Shown here: in pieces, positions 37,141-49,300 of the stretch
Layout: each line of letters opens with the position of its first letter
How positions within the stretch are numbered: position 1 is the first letter of the stretch
DNA from: Caprimulgus europaeus
Lineage: Eukaryota; Chordata; Aves; Caprimulgiformes; Caprimulgidae
Direction of reading: 5' to 3'
Assembly (NCBI GenBank): GCA_907165065.1
Contig: OU015528.1
Coordinates: 48,847,515-48,911,514, forward strand
Length of the DNA stretch: 64,000 nt
Made by a program: the position numbers and the translations under genes
The notes under the pieces: model-generated
Database searches by the model: none
Told to the model about the DNA's origin: nothing
Seen by the model: only the letters and a program-made list of their open reading frames with translations

Positions 37141-37480
37141 TAGCTCAGAGGCCCTGCTTGGCACAGTGATGGCGATCTTTGACCTCTGTGGCTGAATCTT
37201 GTCAGTTCCACCATCCCGATGGTGTACGGCTTGCCAGACGAAGTAGGACTGTCTGGCACAGGATAATTGTTCTTTTGTTACTAGAGTACTTCGGGGAGCT
37301 GTCTGCACAAAGTATCAGGCCTGATTCAAGGTACAGTTGTGTGTTGCTGCTGAAAGGGGAGATCTGGACAGTGTGCTTCTTTCTGCCCTCCCGCGTCCTG
37401 GCTTAGCACTCTTGTGGTCTGCCAGGCCAGCTTCCCGAGGCAGCTCGCTGCAGTGTCACGCAAAAGCAGGCTCGTCTATT
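37141..37480. other. GC/CpG-richer intronic patch, possible enhancer
   Basis: Eleven CpG dinucleotides in about 340 bases, where the flanks have almost none. They cluster at 37173-37292 and 37392-37473. The patch also has a TTTGACCTCTG nuclear-receptor-like half site near 37178. It is far below CpG-island density. Function is inferred from composition only. Confidence 0.3.
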
Positions 37481-40400
37481 TATGCAGTAATTTGACCTTA
37501 CTGGCCAAAGTTCATTGTGAAACCTAACCTTTACCTGACTTTTACAAATCCTAAATTTAAAGATGAGAGTTTTTTGTTGAGTATACGTTGGTAATTTAGG
37601 AATAATGTGGTTATGGAGCTTTATATTATCACAAAAGGTATTTTTTTTACCCAAAGGAACTTTACAGTTTGGATTCTTTTCTCAGTGAAGCTTGAACATT
37701 TCAAAGTAAGAAGAGTACTGTTGAAGATACTCAGAAATGTCACTGATGCCATCTAGCATCATTATTTAGTAAACATGTAAAATTCTGTATATTAGTTTTT
37801 CATTTGTAACTTAAAAATATGTTAGATTTTTTTGTTCCTGTAGTGCAGCTTACAGCAGAGTTAGTCATACTTTTAAAATTTGGTTGAACAGCAGTCTTCT
37901 TAGATGTTAGCTTCATTATTAGAAACTTTTTTTCCCTGTGGTTGTTATTCCATCCTTGCTTTATAAAATAGCCTGGATGCCTCACAAACTATTTGGAAAT
38001 GAGAAATTTTTGTCTTGAATAGGGGTGGGGGCAGGGAGGCAGGCAGAGAATATGAAATGGGGACTGTGACTATTCCAGTAGTGTTTATAGTATTCACCTT
38101 ATTTTTGTAATGTCCATGTGGCTATCTTTGCTTCAGGCTTGTAGGATGACACTGATTACTATTAACCTTTTTTTTTCCTGGAAAGATACCAGAATACTAT
38201 TTTTCAGGCATGTGTATTCATTGGACAACTTTTTTTTTTTTAGTTTCTTTTTTTTTTTTTTCTCAGACTTCATTGCCCCTTTTATGATGCATGCTTAGCA
38301 AGACTGAAAGCCAACAAAGCCACCATCTGTACTATTGCGAGTATCCCTGGCTGTTGCTCGAATGGTGTGTTTTTCCCTGGCCACTTCCAATTCCAGTACC
38401 ATGCTGGGTAGTATGTAGAATGAAAGTTTGTCAACCATATGGCATCTGTTCATGATGCACATTTCATAAGCTCCAGGTGAGATGACTGCCTCCATACAAG
38501 CACAGATTCTGAAGTTTTAGCACTTGAAGTAGAAGCTTATTGATTGGGGGCTACTGATTATCTTCAGGTAGATGTTTCTACTAGGCTGGGAGAAAGGATT
38601 TAAGGCAAGAGGTGAGAATGTGTGCTTGTACAGAAGTAGCCTGCTGCTACTTATGTGTGGTCTCAGAGCAAATGCATATAGGAACTCCATTTCCTGGATT
38701 ATCAGTTTCACTTCCTCCACAGCTAAAATTCTGTTTCTAATAGTTTAAACAGGAAGGGACAAAAAGCAGCGTGGCTTCTGCAGTCGGAGCCATGGTGCTC
38801 TCCTAGCTGTGTGCACAGCGTGCTTACAGTTGGGGGGTGCAGGGGGAGAGAGGGCAGTGCTCAATCACATGATACTGCCTGTCTGGCAGGTGTCTGGGGT
38901 GTGAGTAGAGAAACCAACTGTTCACTATTTTGGGTGAATGAGGTTGGCTGTTACTGCGAGTGGCCCCATGAAGAAGTCCACGCATCTGTTGATAAGCACA
39001 GCTCTGCATACTGGGATCCTGAATGCTTATAGCCGCTTGCTGAAACCGTGAAGTTTCTGTCTGAGCTTTGAGATAGTAGGAAGAAAGGTTTTGCCAAGAG
39101 CCTTGCTGATTTTAATCTTTAGATGTTGGCTGTCAGGATTTGTCTGTGCCTCAAGTATCTCTCTGTTCCTATGCAAGCACAGCCTTGGAATCAAGCAGTA
39201 AACTAATTTTTTCTTTTGTGCCACTCTCCCACTTGGTGCAGTGACCGAAACCTAGTAGAGAGGGATTGCAGTTGGGCCTCTTGTGAGGATTAAGCACCCT
39301 TTCCACTAGCCTGGGACGCCTCCTGTGTTACAGAATCTGTCTTCAGGTCCAGGGATTTCCTCTAATATGTTGGATAAAGCCAAGACACTCCAGCCTGCCT
39401 ATGTCGGGATTGTGCCGCTTGCAGAGACTGTGTCAAAGCAAGGGAAGACCTGTTCAAGCACATATCAGGATTCATACCACAGCTTACGAGAAGGTTAGCA
39501 GGCTCTGCTTTCTTTGTTGTAGGCACTGTGTAATTGGTTTATGGGTTGTTTTATTTTCTTCTTTTTTTTCCCTCTTGCGTATTGAATCTGCCTGCTTTTT
39601 CTTTTCTGGGCAGTAGTCCAGATTTTGGGTTTCCCACTGACTCCTGTGACCTGTTGTCCCTGAGGGCGCTCATAAGCACGACACAGGACGAGGCTGGAGC
39701 TCTGTATGTAGTGACTTACAGTGCCTGGACCTTGGGACAATTTCTCTTGCTTTTGGAAGTTTTAATTTCGGGCTTTAAATTTCTTTCTCTCCTCTATGTC
39801 TATAAGGCTCTCGTGAGCCACATTTTAAGGCTGTTTTATTAGAAGTGTAAAGGCTTGTTCTGGAGTGGCAGCTGTGCCTTGAAGGAGATTAGATAGAGTA
39901 TCACATTTTAAGTTTCAGTATGTTGTTGTTTGGAGAGTATGGAAGGAGAGGGGTGCATATATCTAAATTTGATTGTTTCAGATAATGGTATTCTCCTGCA
40001 AATATATGTGATTTTTTTTTTTTGAGGAGTTTGACAATTCTGAAAGATTATGTAGACAGAGGTCAAATTTCAGGGAGTGATATCTACAAGGAAAGAAGAT
40101 GATCTAGAGGAATTGGGAAAGATTGAGAAGATGAAAACAGACAGTGATCCATTGATAGTGTGCGGCATAATGAATAGCAACAAACAGGAACCAGGAAAAG
40201 ATGACAGGGAAGAATGGCAGAACATAACAATATTCCAAGGGCAAACATAACAAGATTTATGTTTTACGAGACCCATCTGGCTACAGGTGAAATTTCAATA
40301 GGAACTTGCAGGAGTGAACAAAGATGTTAAGCACAGTGGCCTCAGAAAAAAGAGGATGACTGCTTTTGAGAGCAAGTAAAGTGACCTGAGAAGAGCGGAA

Positions 40401-42600
40401 AATTACTTTTCAGTGACATTTTGTACAGAAAAGTAAAGGTTGGTAGGAGTTGAGGAGAAAAAGCCAGATAGAATAAGGCCATGTTTGCTATGGAAAGATG
40501 TCCAGTGTGTGGAAGACTATTTTAGCAGTTGCATTTAGAGGATTTTTCTCTCATATGCAGCTCTAGGCCTGCTGAGTCTGACAAACAAAACTCTTTAAGT
40601 TTCTACTCCCTGTTGTCACTCCCTGTTCTGAGCCTCTTTAACAGATATCAAGAGTTAGCTTGTTACCAGATATTTAAAATATTAATATTTTTGTTGCTTG
40701 TTTTCATTGGAATACTCTTTGTCAAACAAATGTAGAAAAGGAAAAGAAAACTGAAGTCACGGACCTCAAATTCGAGTTTGGGAGTCATAAATCCATTAGT
40801 ATAGGCAGTATTCCCAGATTACTTTGTCTGCCTTGGAGGCAAAGAACTGCAGCACATAAATTTTAGGAGGAAAAAAACCAAAGCAAAATAAAAAAGCAAG
40901 AACTTGCAGCTGTCTCGTATTTGCAAGGCATTGATTTTCACAGAAGGTGAGCACTCTGCATTTGGATATGCCAGGATACATCTTTCATCTCGTCACTAAA
41001 TATCACAGGCTCTACAGTGGGATAGCATGTAGAATGAGGAAAAAGCAATTCTGTGGCACTGTAATCAATATAAAAATGTTTGCTGCTGTCTCAAGTTTAA
41101 GTGAATTAAAGTAATTGAATTCTTGTGTAATTCTGATTATTTATAAAGCTGTGTTGACTCTGCAAAGTCTAGCAATATCATCAGCCTTCCCTATGTAATT
41201 TATGGTATTCTAATATCATACGTGTTGAGGAAAGTTACTTTCTACCAGCTACCAAACAGGAAGGGTAGGGAAGAGAAATAGACGCTGTCAGCTTCTTTCA
41301 TGTCAGAAGAAAAAAGAATAACCCCTTAGCTTTGCTGCTGCTCTGTTCAAGCTTTCTGCAGTCTCAGGATGCATGTTGTATTTATGCTGTAGCATGCACT
41401 GTGTTTTGCAAGGCCAAATCTTAGAGGCAGTGGAGAAGCAGATGCAGGAATGTGTAAACCCTTATGGAAACTCTGGAAGTCCAGAATTAGCATTGAGCTG
41501 AAACTATCACAACTATTGTACCTTACTTTACTTTGGTCCCTCTGAAAATGGGACAGCTTAGTTTTGTTATCTCCTAGGACAGAAAATTAATGTACTCTTC
41601 TTCCTCTTTATCACACACAGATGAATGGGTACCAGTCTGCTTTCTCCTTTTTATAAAGCCAGGCAAATAAGGGGTATCTGTTTATGCTGACAATGCCCAT
41701 ATCTATTCTTTTAATGAATCTCATGAGAAGCGATTATCTGGAATAGACTTCATTTTGTTTCCTTGCCTCTGGAAAACAGATGGTCTCCTAAATCTGATTT
41801 AACTATTTTTTTGAATTGGGACTTGCCATTGAAGTTTGGGAACTGCTGATCCTTTCCACACAGAAATGAATTTGACATGGGGAAGTCAAAGAACATATGC
41901 TTGTATTTTTCAAAGTATGTGTTGAGCAGTTATTTGTAAAATTCCTAGAACTCAAGAATCCATAGGCGTGTTTTCTATTTAAGAATGCCTTGGAATTGTT
42001 TAGCTTTCAAATACCAGAGCCCAGTTTGCAGTTCCTAGACCAGTTAACACAACAGTGTGGTAGCTCCTCATGAAAGATAGGAAGAGGGAATTGCGAACTT
42101 TAGAAAATTTTAGAAAGCTACTGAAAACCTGATTAGCATTTATGTGAGTGTAGCTTAGAATTAAGTACTTCCAAAAGTAAATTCCAACTTTTCCACCTCT
42201 GTGCAACGTCTTTCATTCATTGCTATTAAACTAAACACTTAGGAAAAGCGTTAGGCAAGCCTTCCCTTCAAAAATGTTCAATGTGACTCTGGGGCTGACA
42301 GTGAAACTCACCTGTCTTTTTCCAAGATTTGTGCCCCAGGGCCTAGACACACGAACAAGTTCTTGCATGCCATCTGATCTGCAGTTACTGCGTGCACATT
42401 CTTGGTCCACAGCAAATGTGAGGTAATTTGAGTTAGCTTAGCCTTTGATTAAACTATTAATATCTGTTCAGTACTTTGAAGAGATCAGGAGCCATGCAAG
42501 TGCTTGTTAGCATATGGCTTTCTTCACAAGTGATATAGCCGTTATTATCGTCACGCCTCCAGGCATCTGCAGGTAAAGCTGGTGGGTGGCCGTGCCTCAC

Positions 42601-42614
42601 CCAGTAGAGGGCAG
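42601..42614 (+). promoter_or_regulatory. CTCF binding-site match
   Basis: CCAGTAGAGGGCAG fits every position of the CTCF core consensus CCASYAGRKGGCRS. A second AGAGGGCAG core lies at 42669-42677, and an E-box CACGTG at 42624-42629. The surrounding 250 bases are GC-richer than the intron around them. Occupancy and boundary function are inferred. Confidence 0.6.
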
Positions 42615-45111
42615 AAGAACCTGCACGTGTAGAGTTGGAAGCTCTCGGCACCAAGGAGATCCCCAGCAAGAGGGCAGCCCCTGCTCTGAGGCATCTCGCA
42701 GGAATGCAGGGAGACCTTTTCCTGTAAAGGCTGATCTGCATCTTCCTGGTTCAGAGTAGACCTGAAGATGCTGTGGGAGATGTCTAAGTGAGGCCTCACG
42801 CACATGTGTGGGTAAGGAACATCAGAAACCAGTCACAAAATGCGACAGGCGCATCTCTGAGTTATGTCCAGATACATCCCACAATTCAGAATTATTTATG
42901 CAAATAGTGCTCTGGCACAGAAAAACATAGAAAATGTGTTGGACGTATGGGGAGCTAACCTGCTGTCTTTTCTTATGACAAATCCAGAGGCGCACCATAC
43001 ACACAGACATACGTACTTAGACTCCCTGTAGCCTCGTGCTGCAACTACCCTTTGCAAATGTGTGGCACAGTGATGGTGACTATGCTTAAAAGGTAAGAGG
43101 TGCAGTGAAGATAAGATAATGGTATATTAATGTGAGGTAGCTTGAAGCTGGCAGTAAGATGGCAATATAAATTTATTTTTCCTTAATTCTCAGTGTGCCT
43201 TGTTAGACTGTGAAGACTCGAGGTGTTTCAGGGTAATTGTTAACTATGACACGAGTGGGAAGCTTAGGGAAAAGGTTAACACTGAATGACCAGGGTTTTT
43301 GTAAAAGTCAGTTGTTATCAGTGGAAGGAGAGTTGTAGCATTATCCCTGGAGTTGAATTCACATATTTTTTTGGTCCTGCTGCCCTAATGTGTTTTTGGT
43401 TTTTTTGGATATGACATGTTTTCCCTTCTTGGAGTTTACTGAACTATTCCTGTCAGTGTAATGATCCCCAGCTGTTGCTTTAGCCCTAGCTATTTTCATG
43501 CTGGGAATGGGAAGAGGAGGAGGAGAGGGACAGAGGCTAGCTTGTTTACCACACCGTGATCTATTTCATTTGTCAAGAAACAGCTACTGTAATACTGTCT
43601 TTAGCACAAAATAATACTAAAAGGAAAGAGTTGTAGACTTGGACCTGCAAGAGCAAGGAGATGTAAGGACTCAACACATGCACAAACAAAAAGAATCGAA
43701 ACTGGGTGTGGTGCAGTGAGTGCAGCTGTCAATAGCATTTATGCAGACACTGCTTTGAACTAGTAATGGTCCCAAGTAAAATTTGCAGTAAGTGCTTTCC
43801 TGCCCGATCAACTGAATTTTCTTTACAGCTCAACTGAGCTTCCTATTCAACAGTAGTGGTGCTGGGGTATTAATAATCCCAGCAACTGGAAAACATGTTA
43901 ATAAAGTTTGAAAAAACTCATGTGGCTTTGGAATTATTCATTATTTGATAATTACCTATTGTTTATCTTTTTAGGAAAATACCTGTATCTATACTTTTAA
44001 ATAGCAAATGACTGGTACTTAGACTTCCCGGGAGCTTTTGAAAAGCAGATGCTTTTTTGATAACAGAACTATGATACTTAAGCTCAGATTGCCTGTTTTG
44101 CATCCAGAAACAACTTCTGAAGTTAACATGCTTGTTCAGAGTCCTTGCCAGACAGATGTCACTGTGACTCTCCTGCCCAAAGAAGATAAAGGTCAGTGGC
44201 AGTTGTGGTTTCTGGTGGTGTTTTTGGATCCACATCAGGCTGCCAGTGTAAATCTTATCTCGGTACTTTTGTAATCTATAAGATCTGTCAGTAGTCACCT
44301 CAGAATTTTCAGCATTCTGTCACACCTGCAAGTCATTGATCAACAACTTAACGATATCTATACCAAAAATAAGTGTCTGCTTAGATCTTTCCTTTCGTGC
44401 CCCAACTCCTATCTATCCAGTCTGTTCTGAGAATTGAATTACTGATCTTGTCACCTGCTGCATCAATAAATTTCAATCCAGAATGTTAAAGCAGCGTATT
44501 TCTTGGCAAGAACCTCTGCAGCCTATGGTAGAAAATGGGATATGGGCCCTGGCGTAGGTTTAGTTTATCAAACGAAAACATGCAGTGAGCCTATGGGGCA
44601 AATTGTGGTCCTTTTTCTTGCAGGAGGCCTGTAAGCAGATACATAATCTGCTGAATGGCATTAACATGGAGCAGAACTCATGGTTTTCTTTCTCTTACTT
44701 GGGGTAGTGGAGGTAGATACAGTGTTTTTCCCTGGCAGTATATAAAATTTACTAATTTACTAAAATTTTACTCTCCAAACTAAGAGCAGATCTGCAGTAG
44801 CTGAAGTACACTGCAGTATGATGACTACTAATAAGAACTACAAAATGTTTGTGGCTTATCAGTGTATTCAGGAGTTCTCCCCAATGTTCAGTGAGATGGG
44901 TAGAAGAACTGTGCTGGTGACATACTGTCAGAGTTTGTTGTGTATATAATATAGTAAGCATTCTTCTGAGAAAACAAGAATTTGAACTTTCTAGTCTGCA
45001 GTTCAGCCATCTAAAGTTAGACTAAGCCTGATGAAGCTAACAAGAAATGTGTAAGAAGGTCAACAATAAGGAAGAGGACATACTGCTTTGAAACATGGGT
45101 TCTTTCCAAAA

Positions 45112-45155
45112 GACAGTGAGAATTGGTGAAATTGACAGTGAGAATTGGTGAGATC
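45112..45155. repeat. 22-bp tandem duplication
   Basis: The 22-base unit GACAGTGAGAATTGGTGA plus four bases occurs twice in succession (45112-45133, 45134-45155), differing near the 3' end of the unit. This looks like a recent slippage or repair product. Confidence 0.85.
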
Positions 45156-45891
45156 CAGTCTTCCTGGACAATATCATTTTAATACAGCCTTTCAGAAGCA
45201 AGCAGCTGTAAAGAAAATCTTTTATTAAAAAAACAGCTACTTAAAATTTTCCAGTAGAAGTGTTCATAATGCATTTTTCTCCACCTTAGGGACAGGGATC
45301 ACCTGTTGCAGCCTTGCTTATAAAGACCTCATTTTGTGATCTACATCCCCAAAGGCAGCTCATGGAGCTGTAGAGTCTGAGGGCCTGTCACCATTCTGAA
45401 AGTATTTCCCATAACGTCTGCTGCACCCCACCAGCTGACACATTTAACATATTTTTGGTAACCTTCCCCACTGCAACACTTGTCATCGCACAAACATTGT
45501 GCTGCCCAGCTGGATTGTTCGGGAGAACTCAGAAATGCCCTCAGAGTGACAGAAGGAAGAGATCCACTTTTTGACTTTCTCTGTGTGGTTCTTCCCCAGC
45601 TTCACGCTGCTGTGTGTTTCTCTGGTATTAAATGCACGGAGACCTTAGCTGTGGTTTTGGTAGGAATTGAACGTGGCAGTAGCTGTGTTCTTTGGTTGCT
45701 CATCTCTGCAAATTTCGCAGCAGTGCTGGAAGATGTGATGTACAAACTCTCTGCGTAATTTGGTCAGTACTACAAGGGGCATGTAACCTGTCCCTGCAAA
45801 CAGTTGTGGGTTTTCTTTCTTACTTTGGTGAATGCTCTTTGTGATGATCTTTTGATGCTCTTTTTCTTCACTTTCACTTTTCTGCAGTTTC

Positions 45892-46377
45892 ATGCCTTTT
45901 TCTGCATTATATTTATGTGTCAAAGTCCTTCTAAGCCTCCTTGCGGCTCACACACTTTTCCATGCTCCAACTGAAAATTCTCCCTTTTCAGAAGTGGAAG
46001 ATTACATTTTAGAAGGAGATGCTATGCTGGTAGTACCTTTGTGCCTCACTGAGAGACTGTTTTGCTGCTGCTATAATAGCTGTCACATTTACTTCAGGCA
46101 GTTTAGAACAAGGATTGTGTCTTCAGGACTGACGTGTGACCGTGACTCTAACTACAGCAGCTGCAAACACTGTCACCATGCAGCTACCTCCCCTGCCTCT
46201 TTGCTGGAAGGAGCAAGAGAAAGAAAACCTGTCTGCCCTTCACTTGCTTTTGTTCGGTATATTAGCAAAAGCCCTCCTCTGTTAGCAGTTGGAGAGAATC
46301 GTCCACTGTGTATAATGAGTGTGGGAGTACCTGCTGCTGGTGACAATCTTCTCTTGTGCCCTTCAGTAGAGGACTGA
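45892..46377 (+). other. Unrecognised 161-codon open frame, probably chance
   Basis: Starts MPFSALYLCVKVLLSLLAAH and ends LLLCPSVED. The first 20 residues resemble a hydrophobic signal or membrane segment, and the middle is Cys-rich (CCCYNSC, CKHCHH). I recognise no family. There is no spliced structure or conserved domain, and an overlapping 132-codon frame runs on the minus strand (46262-46660). It is listed only because it is long for this base composition. Confidence 0.12.
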
Positions 46378-49300
46378 ACCAGCAGTAAAATTTTAAACAT
46401 CTGCAGAATTTGTCCACCAGTCTGAAGTCAGTGGTCACGCAGGCCATTCTGGACTGCTGAGGTTTTTTTAGTTTGCCGATTGACCTGTTACACAGAATTA
46501 TATTATTTAGATATTTATAGCTGTGATGGCACTTAAGAACCACATTAAGCCTCATAGCCGGATTTGTTTTCAGTGCTGTGGCTCTTCCCTTGTGGAACAA
46601 CCCAGGAAAGTTGGTCCTGGAGATCTGTAGTCTAGAGTTTTGAAAAAAGTACTTATCCAAAGAAAAAGGAAATTAAAAGTAGTAGATAGATGCTGTCTGA
46701 TCACAGTTTAAAGAGTGTGGGGGAATTTGATGTCTTTTTATGTGTAATGTAAATTCGAGTGATCAGCTTCCATACTGGGTTGCTATGAAGGAACTGATTT
46801 CTCATGTAGAGGGATATGATGGCCATAGCTGAATCTTGTAACTGTTTTACGAGTAGAATCAGAATTGTAATAGAATTTGTACTTGACTGTAAAGAAAGTG
46901 TCAGTCTGTTGCAGTACAAAGGCTGGGATTTTTATTTGAACCTCAAATGCCATGATGTGGCATGTGTTCTTCGCAGTCTTTGAGAAAGCAGCAAAGATAT
47001 TTCTCATTACCATGAATTAAAGAAATATGATAATTCCTTGTAGCATCCACCTGAAGTTCTTGCTATAAAAGAGGGTGCTGGGGCTTGGACAAATGCTGGG
47101 GAGTGCTAGCCAAGTAGGGAATGCTGAGTCTTTATTTTGCATGTAATATGCATGTTGGGGAAAACCCGTGGAATAACTGTCATCACAATCAACCAATTGA
47201 AGCTGGGAGATGCTCAAGCTAGCTAATTTAAAATTGTAAGGGCCAGCTTTCTGAGTTCCGTGTAACTAGTTAATTGCTTCTTCTAAAGAACTGCTGGTTT
47301 TGTATTTAAATTTACATACTTCTAAGTCCTTTTTCCTGCCACTTGAGGAAAAACACATTTGCTCTCATTTGCATTTGGTTTCAGTAAACTGAACTTCTTG
47401 AGGTGGTTAAGAATCTGAAATGGTCTTGGAATTACAGAATTCTTCCACATTTAAGTGGAAAACCCAGAAACACAGCTCATATGTCAAGGTGTCCCAGCTG
47501 TTGCCACAGAAGTTCTGTGGTATCTTGACCATGAGATGATTTCTGTGAAAGGAGCTTTTAACTTTTATCTATAGGGGGTGCCCTGTGGCAGAAGGAAGGC
47601 TGAATCATTGGGCCAACACCACACTAGTTGAGAAATGTTTGAGGAAGTTTTTGGCCATGATCTGAGAAGCTGTTAGTACCCTGGAGCACTGCGCTGTAGC
47701 AGAAATTGCAGTATGGGAAGTGAGCTATGAAGGAAAAATGTTAGACCATGTTTCTTATTGCTGAAAGAGGCATGGAAGGATTTCCTCATCAATTTTAGTA
47801 TTATAAACATGTCTAATCAATCATGTGTTTTATGGATGTGCCTTGGCACTGTCTCAAGACTTCTGATTTTTTTTTTCTGCTTATTAGAAACACACAAAAA
47901 CATACTATCCCTTAAACCTAGAGTTTCAAATAAAATGAAAAATTGTTCAGATTCTGATGTATCTCCAAACAACATGTTTTTTTCTTTTTTCTTCTGTATA
48001 ATTTTTCAGAAAAAATATGAACAACTCATCTTTAAGGAAAACAAAAAGGCTGTAGTTCTTTCTTTTTATAGCAGAGATACCTCTCTCTTTACAAGAAAAA
48101 AATTAAGAGTTCAAACTTGTTTTCCCCTTGTGTAGCTTGCCTTTTGTGCCGTCACATTAGTAGACAGCTGTACATCTGACTGGCGGGATATATCTACCCA
48201 TTCCATCCTTTTCCGTCATTTGTCCCCATCTGCCACATCATATTAAATTATCTTGCAGAATTTATTTCTAGGGTCTTCTTTGCAAGGTGGTTAAGGGCAA
48301 TGTTAGTTCCTCCTTGATAATTGTTTTGTGGAAACACATACATCAGTATAAACTGTGACTCAAGTTTACACAGGGAGTTGGGAAATTCTCTGTTTTTCCC
48401 CCCCTCAAGGTTTCTCTTCCAGCTATAGACAGCAACAATGGATATAAAGATGGCATCAACAAGCACTGATTACAGATAATATTTACTGTCTTATGATGGT
48501 GGTGTGTCAATTTTAGGTAGACCTTTCCACCTAGGTATTTTGTTAGAGGTCAGTCATCTTGTCGAATCATGTATGGAAGCCAGAATCCATAGATATGGAT
48601 ATATGCCTAGTTCTTCACATGCTTAGTTTTCTCCTAACCAGTATTACTGGGACAGAATGATTTTATAAGAGTCAGTACCTTGCTCAGAAAGCAAACCAGC
48701 TTTTCTCATTAAGAAGCCTATTGCACATTTTTACATGTTGCATATCTTAGTGAGTATACCAGGTTGCATGTATTTTAGGCTAATTTCTTCGAGTCCTATT
48801 TTAACAGTTTCAGCAAGTGCTGAAATGGACTGTTAGGTGTACCAAGATTTTGTTTTAAGAGTGAGCTTCTATGTGTTCAATAGAAAGACTTATGTACTAA
48901 TAGCAATACGTTTATCTAATTTTTAAATTTTAGTATTAAAGAATACAAAGCTGGCATCGCACTAAAAACTAGCAATTATTAAAATGGCATTAAACCCCCC
49001 TAAATTTTACATGTTTAGTGGAAATGGCAGGAGTTAAATAATGAAGGAAGAATATAAAGGTAAATGCTGTAAAATGCACAACAACTGCAAGTCTTTATTT
49101 TAAATAAACATAAAAAGAACCCTGCAAAATTCAGCATAACTTTCATAGTAATGATCAAGTTTGCATATATTTAGAGTATTACATTATTTGCATATACATG
49201 GGTAGCACCCACAAAATAAACACCTTCAATAGTGCGCAATATTGAGGACTGAAATTGTAAACCGATAAGACTATGAACTGGTTCTTCCTTTTGCATCTGC

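Larger units (their letters stand above)
29106..42456 (+). other. MRTFA: MRTFA intron, central part
   Basis: No exon recognised. It holds an AT-rich palindrome block, a TC microsatellite, a G-quadruplex motif and a GC/CpG-richer patch, listed separately. There are T-rich tracts at 38231-38260. The open frames look random. Confidence 0.6.

Noticed and set aside
45892-46377. 161-codon + strand frame with a hydrophobic N-terminus as a possible secreted Cys-rich protein
   Set aside because: No recognisable family, no splice or promoter context, an overlapping long frame on the other strand, and a length still plausible by chance; kept only as a very low-confidence entry.
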